NCBI RefSeq assembly: GCF_030272615.1
Contig: NC_081414.1
Coordinates: 335,031,427 to 335,095,426 of the forward strand
Length of the DNA: 64,000 nt
DNA from: Cryptomeria japonica
Taxonomy: Eukaryota; Streptophyta; Pinopsida; Cupressales; Cupressaceae
Reading direction: 5' to 3'
Shown: positions 1-10,929 of the stretch, one piece after another
How the letters are laid out: each line of letters begins with the position of its first letter
Position numbering within the stretch: position 1 is the first letter of the stretch
Notes under the pieces: model-generated
The model's input: the letters and a program-made list of their open reading frames with translations, nothing else
What the model was told of the DNA's origin: nothing
The model's database searches: none
Translations under genes and position numbers: made by a program

Positions 1-795
1 ATTCATTGGTTTGTAGATTGAGGAAGTCTATCTATGGCCTCAAGCAAGCCCCTAGGGCTTGGCATGGATTCATTTCTTCTCTTCGCAGGATTCACCAAGT
101 GTCATTTTTATCCGACTATCTATATCTTGTGATAGGATGACTTTAATTTGATACTCGTGCTCTATGTTGATGACTTGATTATTACGGGGAGCACCTCATC
201 CATCATTGGCAATGTCAAATCTGCTTTGCATGAGAGATTTGCTATGACTAACTTAGGCCTTTTGCACTACTTTCTCAGGATAGAGATATCATAGTCATCT
301 TCTGGGATTACTCTTGTGCAACCCAAGTATTCTCTTGATCTTCTTGCACAGTTCCACGTGGCTAATTGTAAGCATAGGTCGATTCCTTTTCTTTCAGGAT
401 TCAAGATTGAGGCTAAGTGTTCCACTCCACTTGTTGATGCCATATTGTATCGTCAACTTGTTGGGAGACTCATCCACTTGACTCACACACAACTTGATAT
501 TTTCTTTGTGGTTGGTATGGTTTCACACTTTATGTAGGCACCACATGAGCTTCATTGGAAATCTACCAAATGCATCTTGCACTATATACCAGGTATACGT
601 CACTATGGGATTCGCTATGCAACAAGCATAGGACTTGCCTTGGTTGGTTACACATACTCAGATTGGGTTGGCGATCTTGATGATCATAAGTCCACATTAG
701 TTTATAGCTTTCATCTTGGTTCGGGCCCTATTTGTTGGTAGAGCAAGAAGCGGCATGCTATTGCTCTTTCTTCGACTGAGGTTGAGTATCAAGGG
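1..795 (+). pseudogene. copia reverse transcriptase / RNase H fragment
   Basis: Reading from base 9 gives RKSIYGLKQAPRAWHGF, the conserved copia RT block. It is followed near 155-190 by LYVDDLIITG with the YVDD catalytic motif, then TNLGLLHYFL. RNase H follows: YRQLVGRLIHLT near 450-480, YSDWVGDLDDHKST near 656-700 (normally D-W-A-G-D), and SSTEVEY just before the first insertion. Stops occur after RT block IV, after the DIFFVV segment and near SGPICW. This is a clear family match but a decayed gene; 316-537 is merely its longest open stretch. Confidence 0.9.
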
Positions 796-1776
796 TGAAA
801 TATACTTGCTAGAGATTATTGCCAATAGAAAATATAATCGGACAACCAAATAGAAAAAAAATCATCTCATGAAGTTTTTCACAAATTACAAATAGGTCGA
901 TCAGGTATTTATTGACATGCAACAAGGATTCTTAATACCATGTCTATCATGCAACGCTTTAACCAAAGACAACATTAATAGTGAAGTATTGCGCACAAGG
1001 CATAAAATATTGCATTAGAATCAATTTACAATCTTTGACAAATGTTGATATGATTCAGATGTTGTGAATGGCTTTTCACAGTTTGAATTGTGCACCTATT
1101 AATGATGACTGATATGAATTAACAGAATAAGAATCTTTGTATTGAGTGCTACAATCCCTCCAACCATGCAATGATACCAAATAGACTATGGTGCCTCCAA
1201 ATCGCCCATTAATCACCTTCAGCACTGGCAATAGTTATTTTTGGAAGAGGTTACTGTTTCCAAACTAGACTAGAATGTTGTTGTAGACCTGGGGCTATGT
1301 CTAGAACTACTAAGACAGAGTTTTCGTCCTGTTTCTTGGCTTCAACTTGCAGAGAATAAAATCAGAAGATAAAATTGATAATAATAATGAATGAATCTCT
1401 TTCCTTCCTTCGACGTTTTTATCTCTCAAACTCAGCGACTTCAAAAGGCAACTTTTACTTTCCTTCTATCTTGGGATGGCCACTTGATGGGCATATTTCT
1501 AAATCCAACTCCTGGCCATGTTTCTAAATCCAACTCCATCTTGCCTTACCGTGGAAACAAGCTAATCTTGGCATGAGAAGAAGATAAACATGACTACAAC
1601 CTACTAAACATAACATTGTGACTTAAAATGGCCCCATCTTTAGACATATGAATAATTAAAATATATTAGCTCTAAACTTCATCTTTTTGGGCTCATTTTT
1701 CAATTATTCATTTATTCTCAATATTCCTTTCTCAAATCCATGCTAACCTACGAGAATAAAAATAGGGGGCATTACA
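796..1776 (-). mobile_element. Solo LTR inserted in copia RNase H
   Basis: The 981-bp insert begins TGAAATATAC and ends GGGGCATTACA. On the minus strand it begins TGTAATGCCCCC, a common plant LTR start, hence the orientation. It is flanked by AAGGG (791-795) and GAGGG (1777-1781). A single G-to-A change explains the mismatch, because GAGTATCGAGGGGTTGCT restores copia E-Y-R-G-V-A. A short internal duplication (AAATCCAACTCC) lies near 1500-1535. No gene is seen inside; the small open frame at 1391-1576 is not recognisable. Confidence 0.82.
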
Positions 1777-1825
1777 GAGGGGTTGCTAATGCAGCTATTG
1801 AGGCTATTTGGCTTCAGAATATTCT
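1777..1825 (+). pseudogene. copia RNase H middle fragment
   Basis: This 49-bp island between two insertions reads RGVANAAIEAIWLQNIL, matching the copia RNase H segment that normally follows the S-E-Y motif ending at 790. Its left edge is the GAGGG duplication of the first solo LTR and its right edge the ATTCT duplication of the second. It shows that the two insertions landed about 50 bp apart in one copia element. Confidence 0.88.
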
Positions 1826-2635
1826 TGTTAGATTCAATGATAGTCCCAAAGACACTGAGAGGGGGGGTGAATTAGTGTCTAACCGGTTAGTGTTATATTT
1901 GAACTTATTTATAACTGTGCAACCCAAAACAATGTACCGGTAAACAAGAAATAATGCAGTAAAGAGAAATAATAGAGATAGCATAAATGAACACCATAAC
2001 ACAAAATATTTTACCAAGGAAACCCGGTGTGGAAAAAACCTCAGTCGGATTTGTGACCCACAATATTTACTCACTGGCCAATATGAATAAATACTACTTA
2101 CAATAGGAGCCTGCACATGCAGGAAGGCCAACTGCCTGGAGCGCACTGCTCAAAAGAGTCTCACTGACTACAATATGGATAATTAAATCCAATACAATGT
2201 ACTGCTCAAAATAGCATCCCAAATGCCTAGTTCAGTATCGGTTTAAGCTCAGTCAGATACCTTAACCAAAACCTTTGTTGTCCACTATATCACCTCATAC
2301 AATAATCTCCTATCCATTACTATACTATCATAATACAAAATGACCTATGAGATCTCATACATATATGAGTCTTTACAATATACCAAGTCGGATTACAAAT
2401 AATTAATTACATTTACAATATAATTCATATAAGCAAAACTTTATCCCATGTCGGCCTGAGTGCCGGTATACTTCATTTTCGGTGTAATCTGGATGCCGGT
2501 GAAAGTGCCTGCCAGTGTCGGTGCATGATGTCTGTGAGGCCGGTGCATGTGTAGAAACCTGTTGCCGGTTGGTTGCCAGTTGATTGCCATCAATGACAAC
2601 ATCAACTATTCTCATTAGAGTGTAGAATGCCAACA
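1826..2635. mobile_element. Solo LTR with perfect 5-bp target duplication
   Basis: The 810-bp insert runs from TGTTAGATTC to AATGCCAACA and is flanked by perfect ATTCT duplications (1821-1825 and 2636-2640). Removing it and one ATTCT restores N-I-L-T-E-F-G-F in copia RNase H. Near its left end is the hairpin GACACT...AGTGTC around a G-rich run (1850-1878). No internal gene or PBS is seen, so a solo LTR is preferred over a complete small element. Orientation is uncertain: the minus-strand start TGTTGGCATT also looks LTR-like. Confidence 0.82.
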
Positions 2636-3199
2636 ATTCTCACAGAGTTTGGCTTCACCACTCCATGGCCTATAGTCCTTCATTGCAACAATCAAAGTGT
2701 CATTCAAATCTCAAAGAATCTGGTTCATCATCAGTGGACCAAACACATTGAGATCCACATGCACTACATCAAGGAGTTGATTTAAGAGCAAGTCATTAAT
2801 CTGTAGTATTGTCCTACAACAGAGAAGGTTGCAGACATCTTCACCAAACCCTTCACTAAGAGTAAGTTTCATTAGTTGCAAGCTCCCTTGGGGGTGCAGG
2901 ATATGTCATCAAGGCAGTCAGCTAAATTCTCCTTCCTCTCTTATGGGGGGGACTTTTCCTCTCTTGAGGTTTTGTCCTTCTTTGAGCGTTCTTTTGTTTT
3001 TTCATCTCTCTCTTTTTCTTTTTTTGGAGGGGGGGAGTTTTTTCCCACTGGGTTTTCTCCCTTTCTCTGTTTGTGAGAGATTGAATTGAATTGTTTACTT
3101 TTTATTTGTTCATGGGTACCTAATATGGTCTCATTACTAGGACCCATCTTGCATTGTTAGCTTGAGTCTGCATTCCCCTAAGTTACACTTAAGTGGGGT
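2636..3199 (+). pseudogene. copia RNase H C-terminal end and 3' untranslated tail
   Basis: The frame resumes as EFGFTTPWPIVLHCNNQSV, ISKN, TKHIEIHMHYIKELI and EKVADIFTKPFT, the C-terminal copia RNase H order with the usual C-D-N-Q-S block altered to C-N-N-Q-S. Stops are present. After the LGVQ end of pol there is G/T-rich sequence (2940-3060) and a short purine tract, AAGTGGGG (3191-3198), just before the LTR start. No complete reading frame remains. Confidence 0.85.
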
Positions 3200-4629
3200 T
3201 GTTGGTGTAAATTATGTCTCATAATTACACACTACTTAAGTTGACTTAGGTTAATGCATGCATTGTAGTTTTCATATGAGGGGTGAACTCACAATACTGG
3301 TTCCCACTTTTTGACCAACTTTGACACTTAGATGAACATTTTGCAAAAAACCTTCACTTTCCGACACCTATAACTTTTAAATCATTAATAATTTGAAGAT
3401 GATGTAAACTAGTGATTTGTAACATCCTTTTTGTAGATTCTAAATATATTTTTTTCAAATTTTTTTGAATAAAATTTTATTGATTTTTCCATCTCCCTCA
3501 AAAGTAGTTTTTTATAGGAAACAACATTTTTTAAGAGTGATGTGCATCTCGAAACGTATAAATTTTTTTCTATAAATGATAAAAACTTATCTCTTTTAAA
3601 TTTTGGTTTGTAACATCAATACCCAGGGCATGCAGTTGGTTTGATAGTGATATGTTGAATATTTTTTATTTTATTAAGTTTTGAAGTCCGACTAATTATA
3701 ATTTAGATATAGGTGTACGTTTGAACACATACCTTGCTCTATATATATCGAAATTAAGTTTTATTTTTTTTGTTAGAAAGAAGACATCAATACCTAGGGC
3801 AAAGATGTTTTTCAAATTTTTTTGAATTAGTTTGGTATTTTTCCCAATGCATTGAACAAAGAAGTTCATGTTCGGTGAAAAACCTACATTCATAAAAAAT
3901 AAAATAAAAATATATTAATAAAATTAAATATATTAAAAACTATACTATTTGGAAAGCTTATAATAAGGACTAAATCCTTAAGAAAAAAAAACTTCTAAAT
4001 GAATTCGTTTGACCCCTCAAAAGCTAATGTAAAATTGGTTTTTTATTAGCATTTGATAGATGCAAAGGAGACTCCATTGCAAGTATGATTTAGAAGTAGA
4101 GAGGTTCTATCCAAGAAATTTTGATCTAAGAGCCTTTGATCTAACTCTCTTCAATTAATTACTTCAAATGGGACCTCTTAAAGCTTAAATAATTATATTT
4201 TCCAAAAAATGTATGATTTCAGCAAAAATCAGGATGTACCAAAAAGTGGGAACCAGCTTTGTGAGTTCACCCTGAGACACTTAGGGAAGTGTGCATCTAG
4301 GGAACATGGTTGTAGGATAAACTCCACCTTTTGTGGTCTTAACTTGTTGTCACATTCCACCTTTTGTGGGTGATCCATCTCTTGTGGAATATCTTATTAT
4401 TTCTCCTACCTACCCTTATATCTCATTGGGCCACATGTCATGATTGTGTGCTCTCATTTTTATATGGCCTTGCCTTTACAAGTAGTCTCATCTTCATTGT
4501 ATAGTTTATCCAGTTGATCCATTTTTGCATCTTGATGAGAATATAGTTTGTTGTTATCAATATTCGTCTCTCTTGTGTTATGTTATTCACTAGGCTCTAG
4601 ATCTTGGTTGTTATTGGCAAATTATTACA
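3200..4629 (+). repeat. copia 3' LTR, split by a TIR element
   Basis: The LTR begins TGTTGGTGTAAATTATG directly after the purine tract AAGTGGGG, the expected place for a 3' LTR of the upstream copia gene. It is split by the 992-bp TIR element at 3281-4272 and resumes at 4273. The right edge is placed at ATTATTACA (4629), which fits TG...CA termini but has not been matched to a second copy. Without the insertion it would be about 440 bp. There is no coding potential. Confidence 0.55.
3281..4272. mobile_element. Non-autonomous TIR element, 992 bp, TGAG target duplication
   Basis: Left end GGGTGAACTCACAATACTGG and right end (complement) GGGTGAACTCACAAAGCTGG match at 31 of the first 33 positions. 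Both sides are flanked by TGAG (3277-3280 and 4273-4276). The interior is AT-rich and has no transposase frame. It contains a short direct repeat, CATCAATACCCAGGGCA / CATCAATACCTAGGGCA, near 3616 and 3786. A 4-bp duplication does not fit the common plant superfamilies (TA, TWA, 8 bp, 9-11 bp), so the class is open. Confidence 0.75.
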
Positions 4630-4645
4630 AAATGGCATGACTAAT

Positions 4646-4935
4646 TAAACCTTAATTGAACCCTAATCATAATATATCCATAATCTCAACCCTAATGGTG
4701 ATATAATCATAACCTTAACCTTAATTCCAACCTTGATTCCAAGTTTTATTGTAGAACCTTAACCATACCCCCATGCTTTCTCTTAGAACCCTAACCGTGT
4801 CTCCTCTCCCTAAGATAACCTTAACCCTAATCTAAACCTTATTGAACCCTGATAATAATTGAACCCTAATGCTAACCTAATCCATAAATTATCACTAACC
4901 CTAATTAAATCCCAACCCTAACCCTAATCAAACTC
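4646..4935 (+). repeat. Degenerate telomere-like (ACCCTAA) stretch
   Basis: About 290 bp are dominated by imperfect AACCCTAA, ACCTTAA and ACCCTAAT units, including CCCAACCCTAACCCTAATC near 4910-4930. The plant telomere unit is TTTAGGG, so CCCTAA spacing recurs, but units are irregular and AT-diluted. It could be an old interstitial telomeric tract or chance drift of AT-rich repeat DNA. No gene. Confidence 0.4.
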
Positions 4936-6239
4936 TTAAGAAGTGTCCCATGAAAATTAAAATGATATGATTCAAAAAATGTTATGTTCCTTAGAAAACA
5001 TCACTGAGCATGTTTTTATGGAGGATTTTCATATAAAAAAAGTTGTTCTAAAAATGAATATGGCAAGCTAATAGTGAACCAATAAATTGATAATTTTTTG
5101 CATTATAAATGTAACATAAACGTGTTAATGTGAATTTATTTGTGATAGTTGTTAGCATACAACACAAGAATGTATTGTGTAAGAAAAAGATAGAAAGATT
5201 GTCTTGTCTCATTGCAAAGATCATACCAGATGATAAAGGTTTTTGTAACAATAGCACCACCATTACCATTTCTCATGAATGAGCAAGAATAGAAGGTAAC
5301 AAAACATCATTTTCTAATTAAAGTGGATCCTAACCCATAATTTGTCCATTTGTTAGACCCTAAAAACATTCACACATCCAAAATTATGTGAAAACAAGAT
5401 CCGAACCTTAAATTCACCACTCATGAGATAGAATGGTTAAGTGATCAAAATTATCACCTAGTCATATAAGGGATTAGTCATTTTCACTCAACAATACAAC
5501 TAGGACACAAAATGGTCAATACACCACAAAAAGGACTCAAGACATCAACAAACTAAGTCAATGGAAAGTTATGGAAATCCCGAAGGGTAAATCTTCCTTT
5601 AGGAAACATTTTAAAAAAAAGTAATCTACTCACCATTATTATCATGTGTTCCTTTTAGAAGCATGCACCCCTTTTATCAATTATGTGTTTGCCCCAATAC
5701 ATGATTGTTTACCATTGGGGGCTACAATTTGCCCCTTTCTAATAAAATTGGTAAACTAAAGATGTCTAACATCGTTGTTAACCATTAGACTAAGATTTCA
5801 CCAACCAAAACACTTGTAAGAATCAAAAAGTCAAAAGTCAAAATTGTCAAGCCTAACCAAGCTAGAATGACTCAACCTACAACAAGCCATAATGGCTACA
5901 CCTTCAATGGTATTTAAACATATTATTCAATTATCTAAAATTCACAAAATTTTATATATCAAATTTGAAAAATAACTACTATTCATAAACCATTGACAAT
6001 ACTATTGTAGTGAACATTCAAACAAGCATAACTACACTAATACAAATGTTGTGCAATCTAGCCTACATCTACTAAATTTATTTAGACACCATTTCTTAGG
6101 TATAGATACTCATTTAGTTGCTTTCCAAATTTGAATGCAAGGAAAAGTAGAAGGTTAGTTGCACGTATCAAATTCATAAAATATAATACAAATACAAAAC
6201 AATAAATTATGCAAACTAATTGATTTTACCTTCCAAGCT
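4936..6239. other. AT-rich stretch without recognisable gene
   Basis: I see no conserved protein, RNA gene or clean repeat boundary. The sequence is AT-rich and short frames such as 5048-5269 (minus) match nothing known to me. Its right part probably belongs to the R/U5 side of the minus-strand LTR ending at 7311, but I could not place that boundary. Confidence 0.4.
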
Positions 6240-7311
6240 CCTTCAATAGAGCTATGAAGTGGAAGTTCTCAAGGTCCACTTGATGTTAAGATTTCTCTTT
6301 GTGATTATGTGTGGGACACTCTCCAATTACACAACAAATGGGAGATAATTATGTCACAATATGGGATAGATTATGAATGAGGATAATGGATTGGATTGAG
6401 GGGTGAAATGGACATTATATGGATGCTATGGGAATGATTATGCTCTCAATTTGGAATCAAAATGGTAGCATGAGAATACAATGAAAGTGGATGATTTCAT
6501 GAAGGGAGGGGACTCCAATTTATAGACATTGGGGATTTGAAATGGACAATCAAGAATGAAAGGATGATGAAGGGCTAAGATCGAAGGAGAGGAGATGAAG
6601 TGGACAAGACACATAGCCTTATGACATGTAGACTAAGTGACAATTCTTGGGAAGAACACTTGGCATGGGGAAGAGGGCAAGGTGTGCATCTTGGGATGAA
6701 CAAGGAGATGACAAGTGGAGGCATTTATGGAAAAAAAAATGAAAGGTCTATAGGAAGAGAGGTTATGACATGGGGGTTAAAAGGGAAAGGTGTAGGGTGG
6801 CTCTATGGGGAAGAGAATTCTCATGCATGTGTGAGCACCCTTGGGTCAAAGGTGAGGTGGAGAGGAAGTGACTTGTGCATGCAAATCATTTATGAGGGGA
6901 GTCACATGTGGACTTGGGTAGGTGTGTAACATTTAAAAATAGCATAAATGTTAACAAGGATTAATTGGCCTAAGCCTAGTCAATTAAGTATTAATTTATT
7001 TAGTTTAGTGGGAGGATTTGTAGGAATTACCAAACTAGTTTAATTAATTGTGAATCAATTTAACTGATTGGGATTAGGAGGAAGATTGAAATATTTGCCT
7101 AAGGTTGAGTTTCATTTATTGAAATATATCAAACTTTAGAAGAAATGACATATGTATAATTAATTAATTAATTATATGGATGGAAAGGGGTTATTCATTA
7201 AATGTGATTTAATTAATTTAGGGATAATAAAGGGCTAACATGATTAATAAAATTAATTATGCGATGCGGGTAAATTAATTAAATATAAATTTAATTAATT
7301 TTATGTCTACA
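6240..7311 (-). repeat. LTR (family A), minus orientation
   Basis: The right end TCTACA (minus start TGTAGACATAAAATTAATT) resembles LTR ends at 52461 and 63955, all preceded on the plus strand by TTAATTAAATAAAT-rich sequence. A TATA box on the minus strand (TCTATAAATTGGAGTCCC, near 6510-6530) sits where U3 meets R, as in the copies near 51570 (minus) and 35245 (plus). The shared phrase around GACGAAGGGC / GATGAAGGGC supports one family. The left boundary is not resolved; 6240 is approximate. The frame at 6600-6929 is fortuitous. Confidence 0.6.
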
Positions 7312-7333
7312 ACAACATAGGCGTAATTTATTG

Positions 7334-7680
7334 GTGTGAATAAGGTGTTTTACTTTACTAGTTCACTAGTAGGCCCTATTCACATGTTAATTTTACTTAG
7401 ATGTCTTAGTTGGCACTAGATCTTATCTTATCTTTTGTCATGTAGGTCATTTAATATTATCATGTTAGTTGTCTCATGTTATTGAATTAAGACACACGTC
7501 ATGGTCTTTTCTAATCCTACCTATCAACCTTGCATATATAAGGTATCATATATACATTTTGTAAGTCCATCACTAATCTAATCTATTATGCTCATAATCA
7601 GACAATATTTTGCTCTTTCTACCCTCAAATTTTGGTTTTGAAGGTGATCTGAGAGGCTTGAGTCTATTGGTGACTTTAAC
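7334..7680 (+). repeat. 5' LTR of a decayed gypsy element
   Basis: The block ends TTTAACA immediately before TGGTATCAAAGC, a primer binding site, which fixes the right edge at 7680. A TATA-like CATATATAAGG lies near 7533-7543. The start is placed at TGTGAATAAGG by the TG rule and is uncertain, since it abuts the minus-strand LTR ending at 7311. I found no matching 3' LTR downstream. Confidence 0.6.
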
Positions 7681-7692
7681 ATGGTATCAAAG
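7681..7692 (+). other. Primer binding site (tRNA-iMet type)
   Basis: TGGTATCAAAGC differs at one base from TGGTATCAGAGC, the plant initiator-Met primer binding site. It directly follows the CA end of the LTR. It sets the plus strand as the sense strand of the gypsy remnants downstream. Confidence 0.8.
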
Positions 7693-8870
7693 CTTTAGAT
7701 CTACAAGCCCTTCATAAATTTGGGAGATAATCAAGCTTAAGCTTTTGCTAGTGCACTTTAGTGTGAATTGGACCTCTCCATTTGGGGTTTTTTTGTGGCT
7801 TTGAATTGCAAGTTCATTTTGGAGAATGCTAGTGTAAATATAAGCTCGCCATTGAGTTTAGAGTGTGCATAAAAGTTAGATTTGGATTTTATTTAAATCG
7901 ATTCAAACTACATGACATAGTTGCAAACTAGGTTTAAAGCTCAAATTTGTTGAACAACTTCTTTATTGAAGCACTTCTAACCTAAATGGATGTTTCCATT
8001 GCATTCAAAAGGTCCAAAAATCCCTATTTTCATATATATATATAATACATTATTTATGATTTTAATTTTTGGCAAAATAAAATTGTTAAGAGGGTCATCG
8101 CTGTCGGCTAACTTCAACTATTTAAAAAAAAAATCACTTTTGATAAAAAAAATTGCATTTTTTCAAATGAGATGTCATTAGAAAGTTTGTTCTTTTTACT
8201 TTTCAATATAGTAGATTTTATTATTAGATCTTTCTACTAGTAAAATTTATTGTTGATTGAAGTAAAATCTTTATTTTTTACTCTCGAGCTCATAACTTTT
8301 TTCCTAAATCTCTAATTTTCATGATCCTTGTAGCTTTGGAAAGGTTTTAAAGGGTCAATCTAAAATCTAATTCACAAAGCTAAAATACTATGAATCAATG
8401 GAGCACTACATAGAACATTTTCCAATAATAGTTGTCAAAGATTCCAATGTATCAAAGAAGAGGATCATAGATCTATTTGTAGAATGATTGGAAAAGCCAC
8501 TAAGGAATTTGGTCAAGGCATTTAAGCCTTTCACTCTTCAAGAGGCAACTAAAAGGCCCTCACCTCAAATTCTGCATTGCCTTAGAATAAATATTTTTCC
8601 AATGCTCAGGGACTCATATAATCCAAATAAAGTTCCATATAAGTGAGTCAAGCACGCAAAAGATTTTGACATCAACAAAAAGAATCTTGGTAGCAAGGTC
8701 ACAAATCCTTGGGCAATAGGTGCACTATATTGAAGTCATTTCCAATGAGGAAGAAGAATATGCTAAGTTTGAGAAGATAAATGAAGAATTTGATTGAGAC
8801 ACAAAAAATAGAAGGGGAGGAACTCTAACTACTCTATCTAAAACTGAAAGGTATAACCCATTTAGGATTT
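7693..8870 (+). pseudogene. gypsy leader and gag remnant
   Basis: After the PBS comes about 700 bp without coding signal. Weak gag-like sequence follows near 8450-8640 (LVKAFKPFTLQEATKRPSPQ and what follows), which resembles the end of a chromovirus gag domain. Frames are broken repeatedly and no zinc knuckle is convincing. The call rests mainly on position between the PBS and the protease. Confidence 0.5.
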
Positions 8871-9440
8871 ATGTAGCATTAGAAGCCAAAAGATCATGGT
8901 CTTGATTAATAGTGGGGTGACTTATAATTTTATAGACAAAGGCCTCATGGCTAGAAGGGGCTTAAAGATTTTAAGGGATTCAATGTGCTCGTGGCTAATG
9001 GATTTACCATAAGATGTGCATGTAGAATTAAACAAAAAATGACTTTGGATATCATCGAATCTATGAATGTTTTTGTGTGGTTAGATTGGTAGATACTAAC
9101 ATGGTGCTTAGAGTACAACAACTACAATCTCTTGGACAATCTCACAAAATAACCCATAAGTGGAATATAATTTTAAAAATAAAGTGGTTCTCAAGGGAAT
9201 CCAAAATAGAACACCCTACACAAAAACTACTAAAAGGATGGAAAGAGCTTTTAAAAAATGACAAGTAGCTTAGGTAGACAAAGCCAACAACTTGATCATG
9301 CCTTGTCCACAAGCAAAAAGGATGCTTAACATATTGATTTGCAAGATGTGTTGGACATGAAAACCATTTTTTTCAATGCATCCCCCCCAAACTAAAATCT
9401 AACTAAGGGTTCTAGCATATTATTGATCTTGAAATAGGTG
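8871..9440 (+). pseudogene. gypsy protease and linker remnant
   Basis: Near 8890-8945 the plus strand reads MVLINSGVTYNFIDKGL. This aligns with the gypsy protease signature V-L-I-D-S-G-A-T-H-N-F-I; the catalytic Asp has become Asn. DTNMVLRVQQLQSLGQSHKI (from 9095) matches the D-x-V-L-G-V-Q-W-L block. The segment ending IIDLEIGAN near 9435 is the usual lead into RT. The short frame at 9077-9268 is part of this gene. Frameshifts and stops make it non-functional. Confidence 0.75.
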
Positions 9441-10255
9441 CAAATCTAATGATAACCACTCCTTATTGTCACCCTAGGACCCACAAATAATAAATCAAGA
9501 GGACATTAAAGGAAATTTTAAATATGAGCCACATCAAGCCAAGTTCTAACTCTTTTCACTCTTCAATAGAATTAGCGAAGAAAAGGATAGTACCATGAGG
9601 ACATGTTAACCATATTTTAATGAAGAAAATAATCAAGAATATATATCTCATTCAAATATAAATGAATTTATAGATGAACTACATAGGATTGTATATTTAT
9701 TAGAAATTGATTTGCACTCGAAATGCCATTAAATCTGGATGAGCAATGAAGATGTTCATAAAACTACTCTCAAGTGTCACTACAAACATTGATTTTTTAG
9801 TCATGTATGTTGGCTTGACTAATGTCTCGACAAAATTTCAATCATGCATGAACAAGCTGTTTAGTAGGAAATTAAAATAGTTTGTCCTAGTTTTCTTTAA
9901 TGATATTTTGATATATAGTAAGACTTGGGAGGAGCACTTGAAACAATTGAATGAAGCCTTAAGTATACTAGAGAAAAACTCCATTTTTTTCCAAGCAATC
10001 AAAGTGTGAGTTTGGGCTTAAGGAGATTTTGTATTTAGGTCATGCCATCAATGAGCAAGGGATTTAAGTGGACCAATAGAAGATCCAACCTATTCATGAT
10101 CGATCACCCCCTAAGAGTGTGCCATAATTAAAAGGATTCTTAAGACTGAACTACTACTAAAGGTTCGTAAAAAAGGATTACAACTCACAAATCTAACTAG
10201 GAAGGGAGCGTTTAAGTTGCCAAATTCTATAAAGCGAGTTTTTAATAAATTAAAA
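9441..10255 (+). pseudogene. gypsy reverse transcriptase remnant
   Basis: Recognisable blocks in order are TPYCHPRTHK, LKEILNMSHIKPSS, DFLVMYVGLTNVSTKFQSCM (normally P-F-G-L-T-N-A-P) and FVLVFFNDILIYSKTWEEHL. The catalytic F-x-D-D has become F-N-D. These are followed by YLGHAINEQGI and LKGFLRLNYY. The first Asp block (normally the C-x-D-Y-R region) is largely lost. Several stops and frame changes are present. Confidence 0.85.
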
Positions 10256-10400
10256 GAGGTAATTTGATGCCTCCACGGAAGTTTTTGGAACCATTTTAAT
10301 GCAACAATAGTATCCCATTACATTTGAAAGTAGAAAATTAATAGAACAAAAGTTTAATAGTTATGATAAAAAGATGATAGCAATCAAACAATATGTGATG
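10256..10400 (+). pseudogene. gypsy RNase H remnant
   Basis: ASTEVFGTILMQQ (normally D-A-S-x-x-G-x-G-A-V-L-x-Q), then PITFESRKLIEQKFNSYDKK and MIAIKQYV match the first half of gypsy RNase H. The second half cannot be followed; a downstream stretch (10400-10900) shows only weak traces such as VKYLGYFKTYK. Decayed. Confidence 0.75.
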
Positions 10401-10929
10401 TGTAGAATCATGTGGTCAAGATAGATCACAATAGTCTCGAGTATTTTTTGAATTAGAAACTTGTGTAAGCAAGTTACAAACATGTGATTTTGATATATAA
10501 TTTGTAAGGGTAAGCATAATGTAGTCGTTGATACATCATCTTGAATGCCTACTTAATGTTCTATTTTTTATATCTATTTATCACCATCATATCTAAATAT
10601 ACCAAAAATGATTTTGCTACTAGACTTTTGGATTTAAGGATATGACATTATAGGTTTAAAGTGATAGAAGATATAATTGTGCATAAAAGAGGGATATATT
10701 TGGTCCAAGAATCATAAATGAAGGAAAATATTTTAAAACCATATATAACACTCCATTGGTTAAGTATCTAGGATATTTCAAAACATACAAATGGATTAGA
10801 AAGATATCCTCCTCAAAAGGATTGAAAGGGGATGCATTCAAACCAAATAAGCAATGCGCATCTTACCAACATAACAATATTGAACAAGTCTATCCCACAA
10901 ATCTACTTCAACCCTTACCCATCCTTGAG

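Larger units (their letters stand above)
1..4629 (+). mobile_element. Ty1/copia retrotransposon, 3' half, heavily interrupted
   Basis: From the left edge the plus strand reads copia reverse transcriptase, then RNase H, a polypurine stretch and an LTR. The element enters the window in the middle of RT, so gag, protease, integrase and the 5' LTR are outside. It is cut by two LTR insertions (796-1776 and 1826-2635) and by a TIR element inside its own LTR (3281-4272). Removing the insertions and one copy of each target duplication restores the expected RNase H order. In-frame stops are present, so it is dead. The right end near 4629 is a guess from a CA dinucleotide. Confidence 0.85.

Noticed and set aside
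9330-9400. Possible CCHC zinc knuckle (C-K-M-C ... G-H-E-N-H-F-F-Q-C) in the 7.7-11.8 kb gypsy remnant
   Set aside because: It needs a frameshift and lies after the protease. The same bases align better with the linker before RT that ends IIDLEIGAN.
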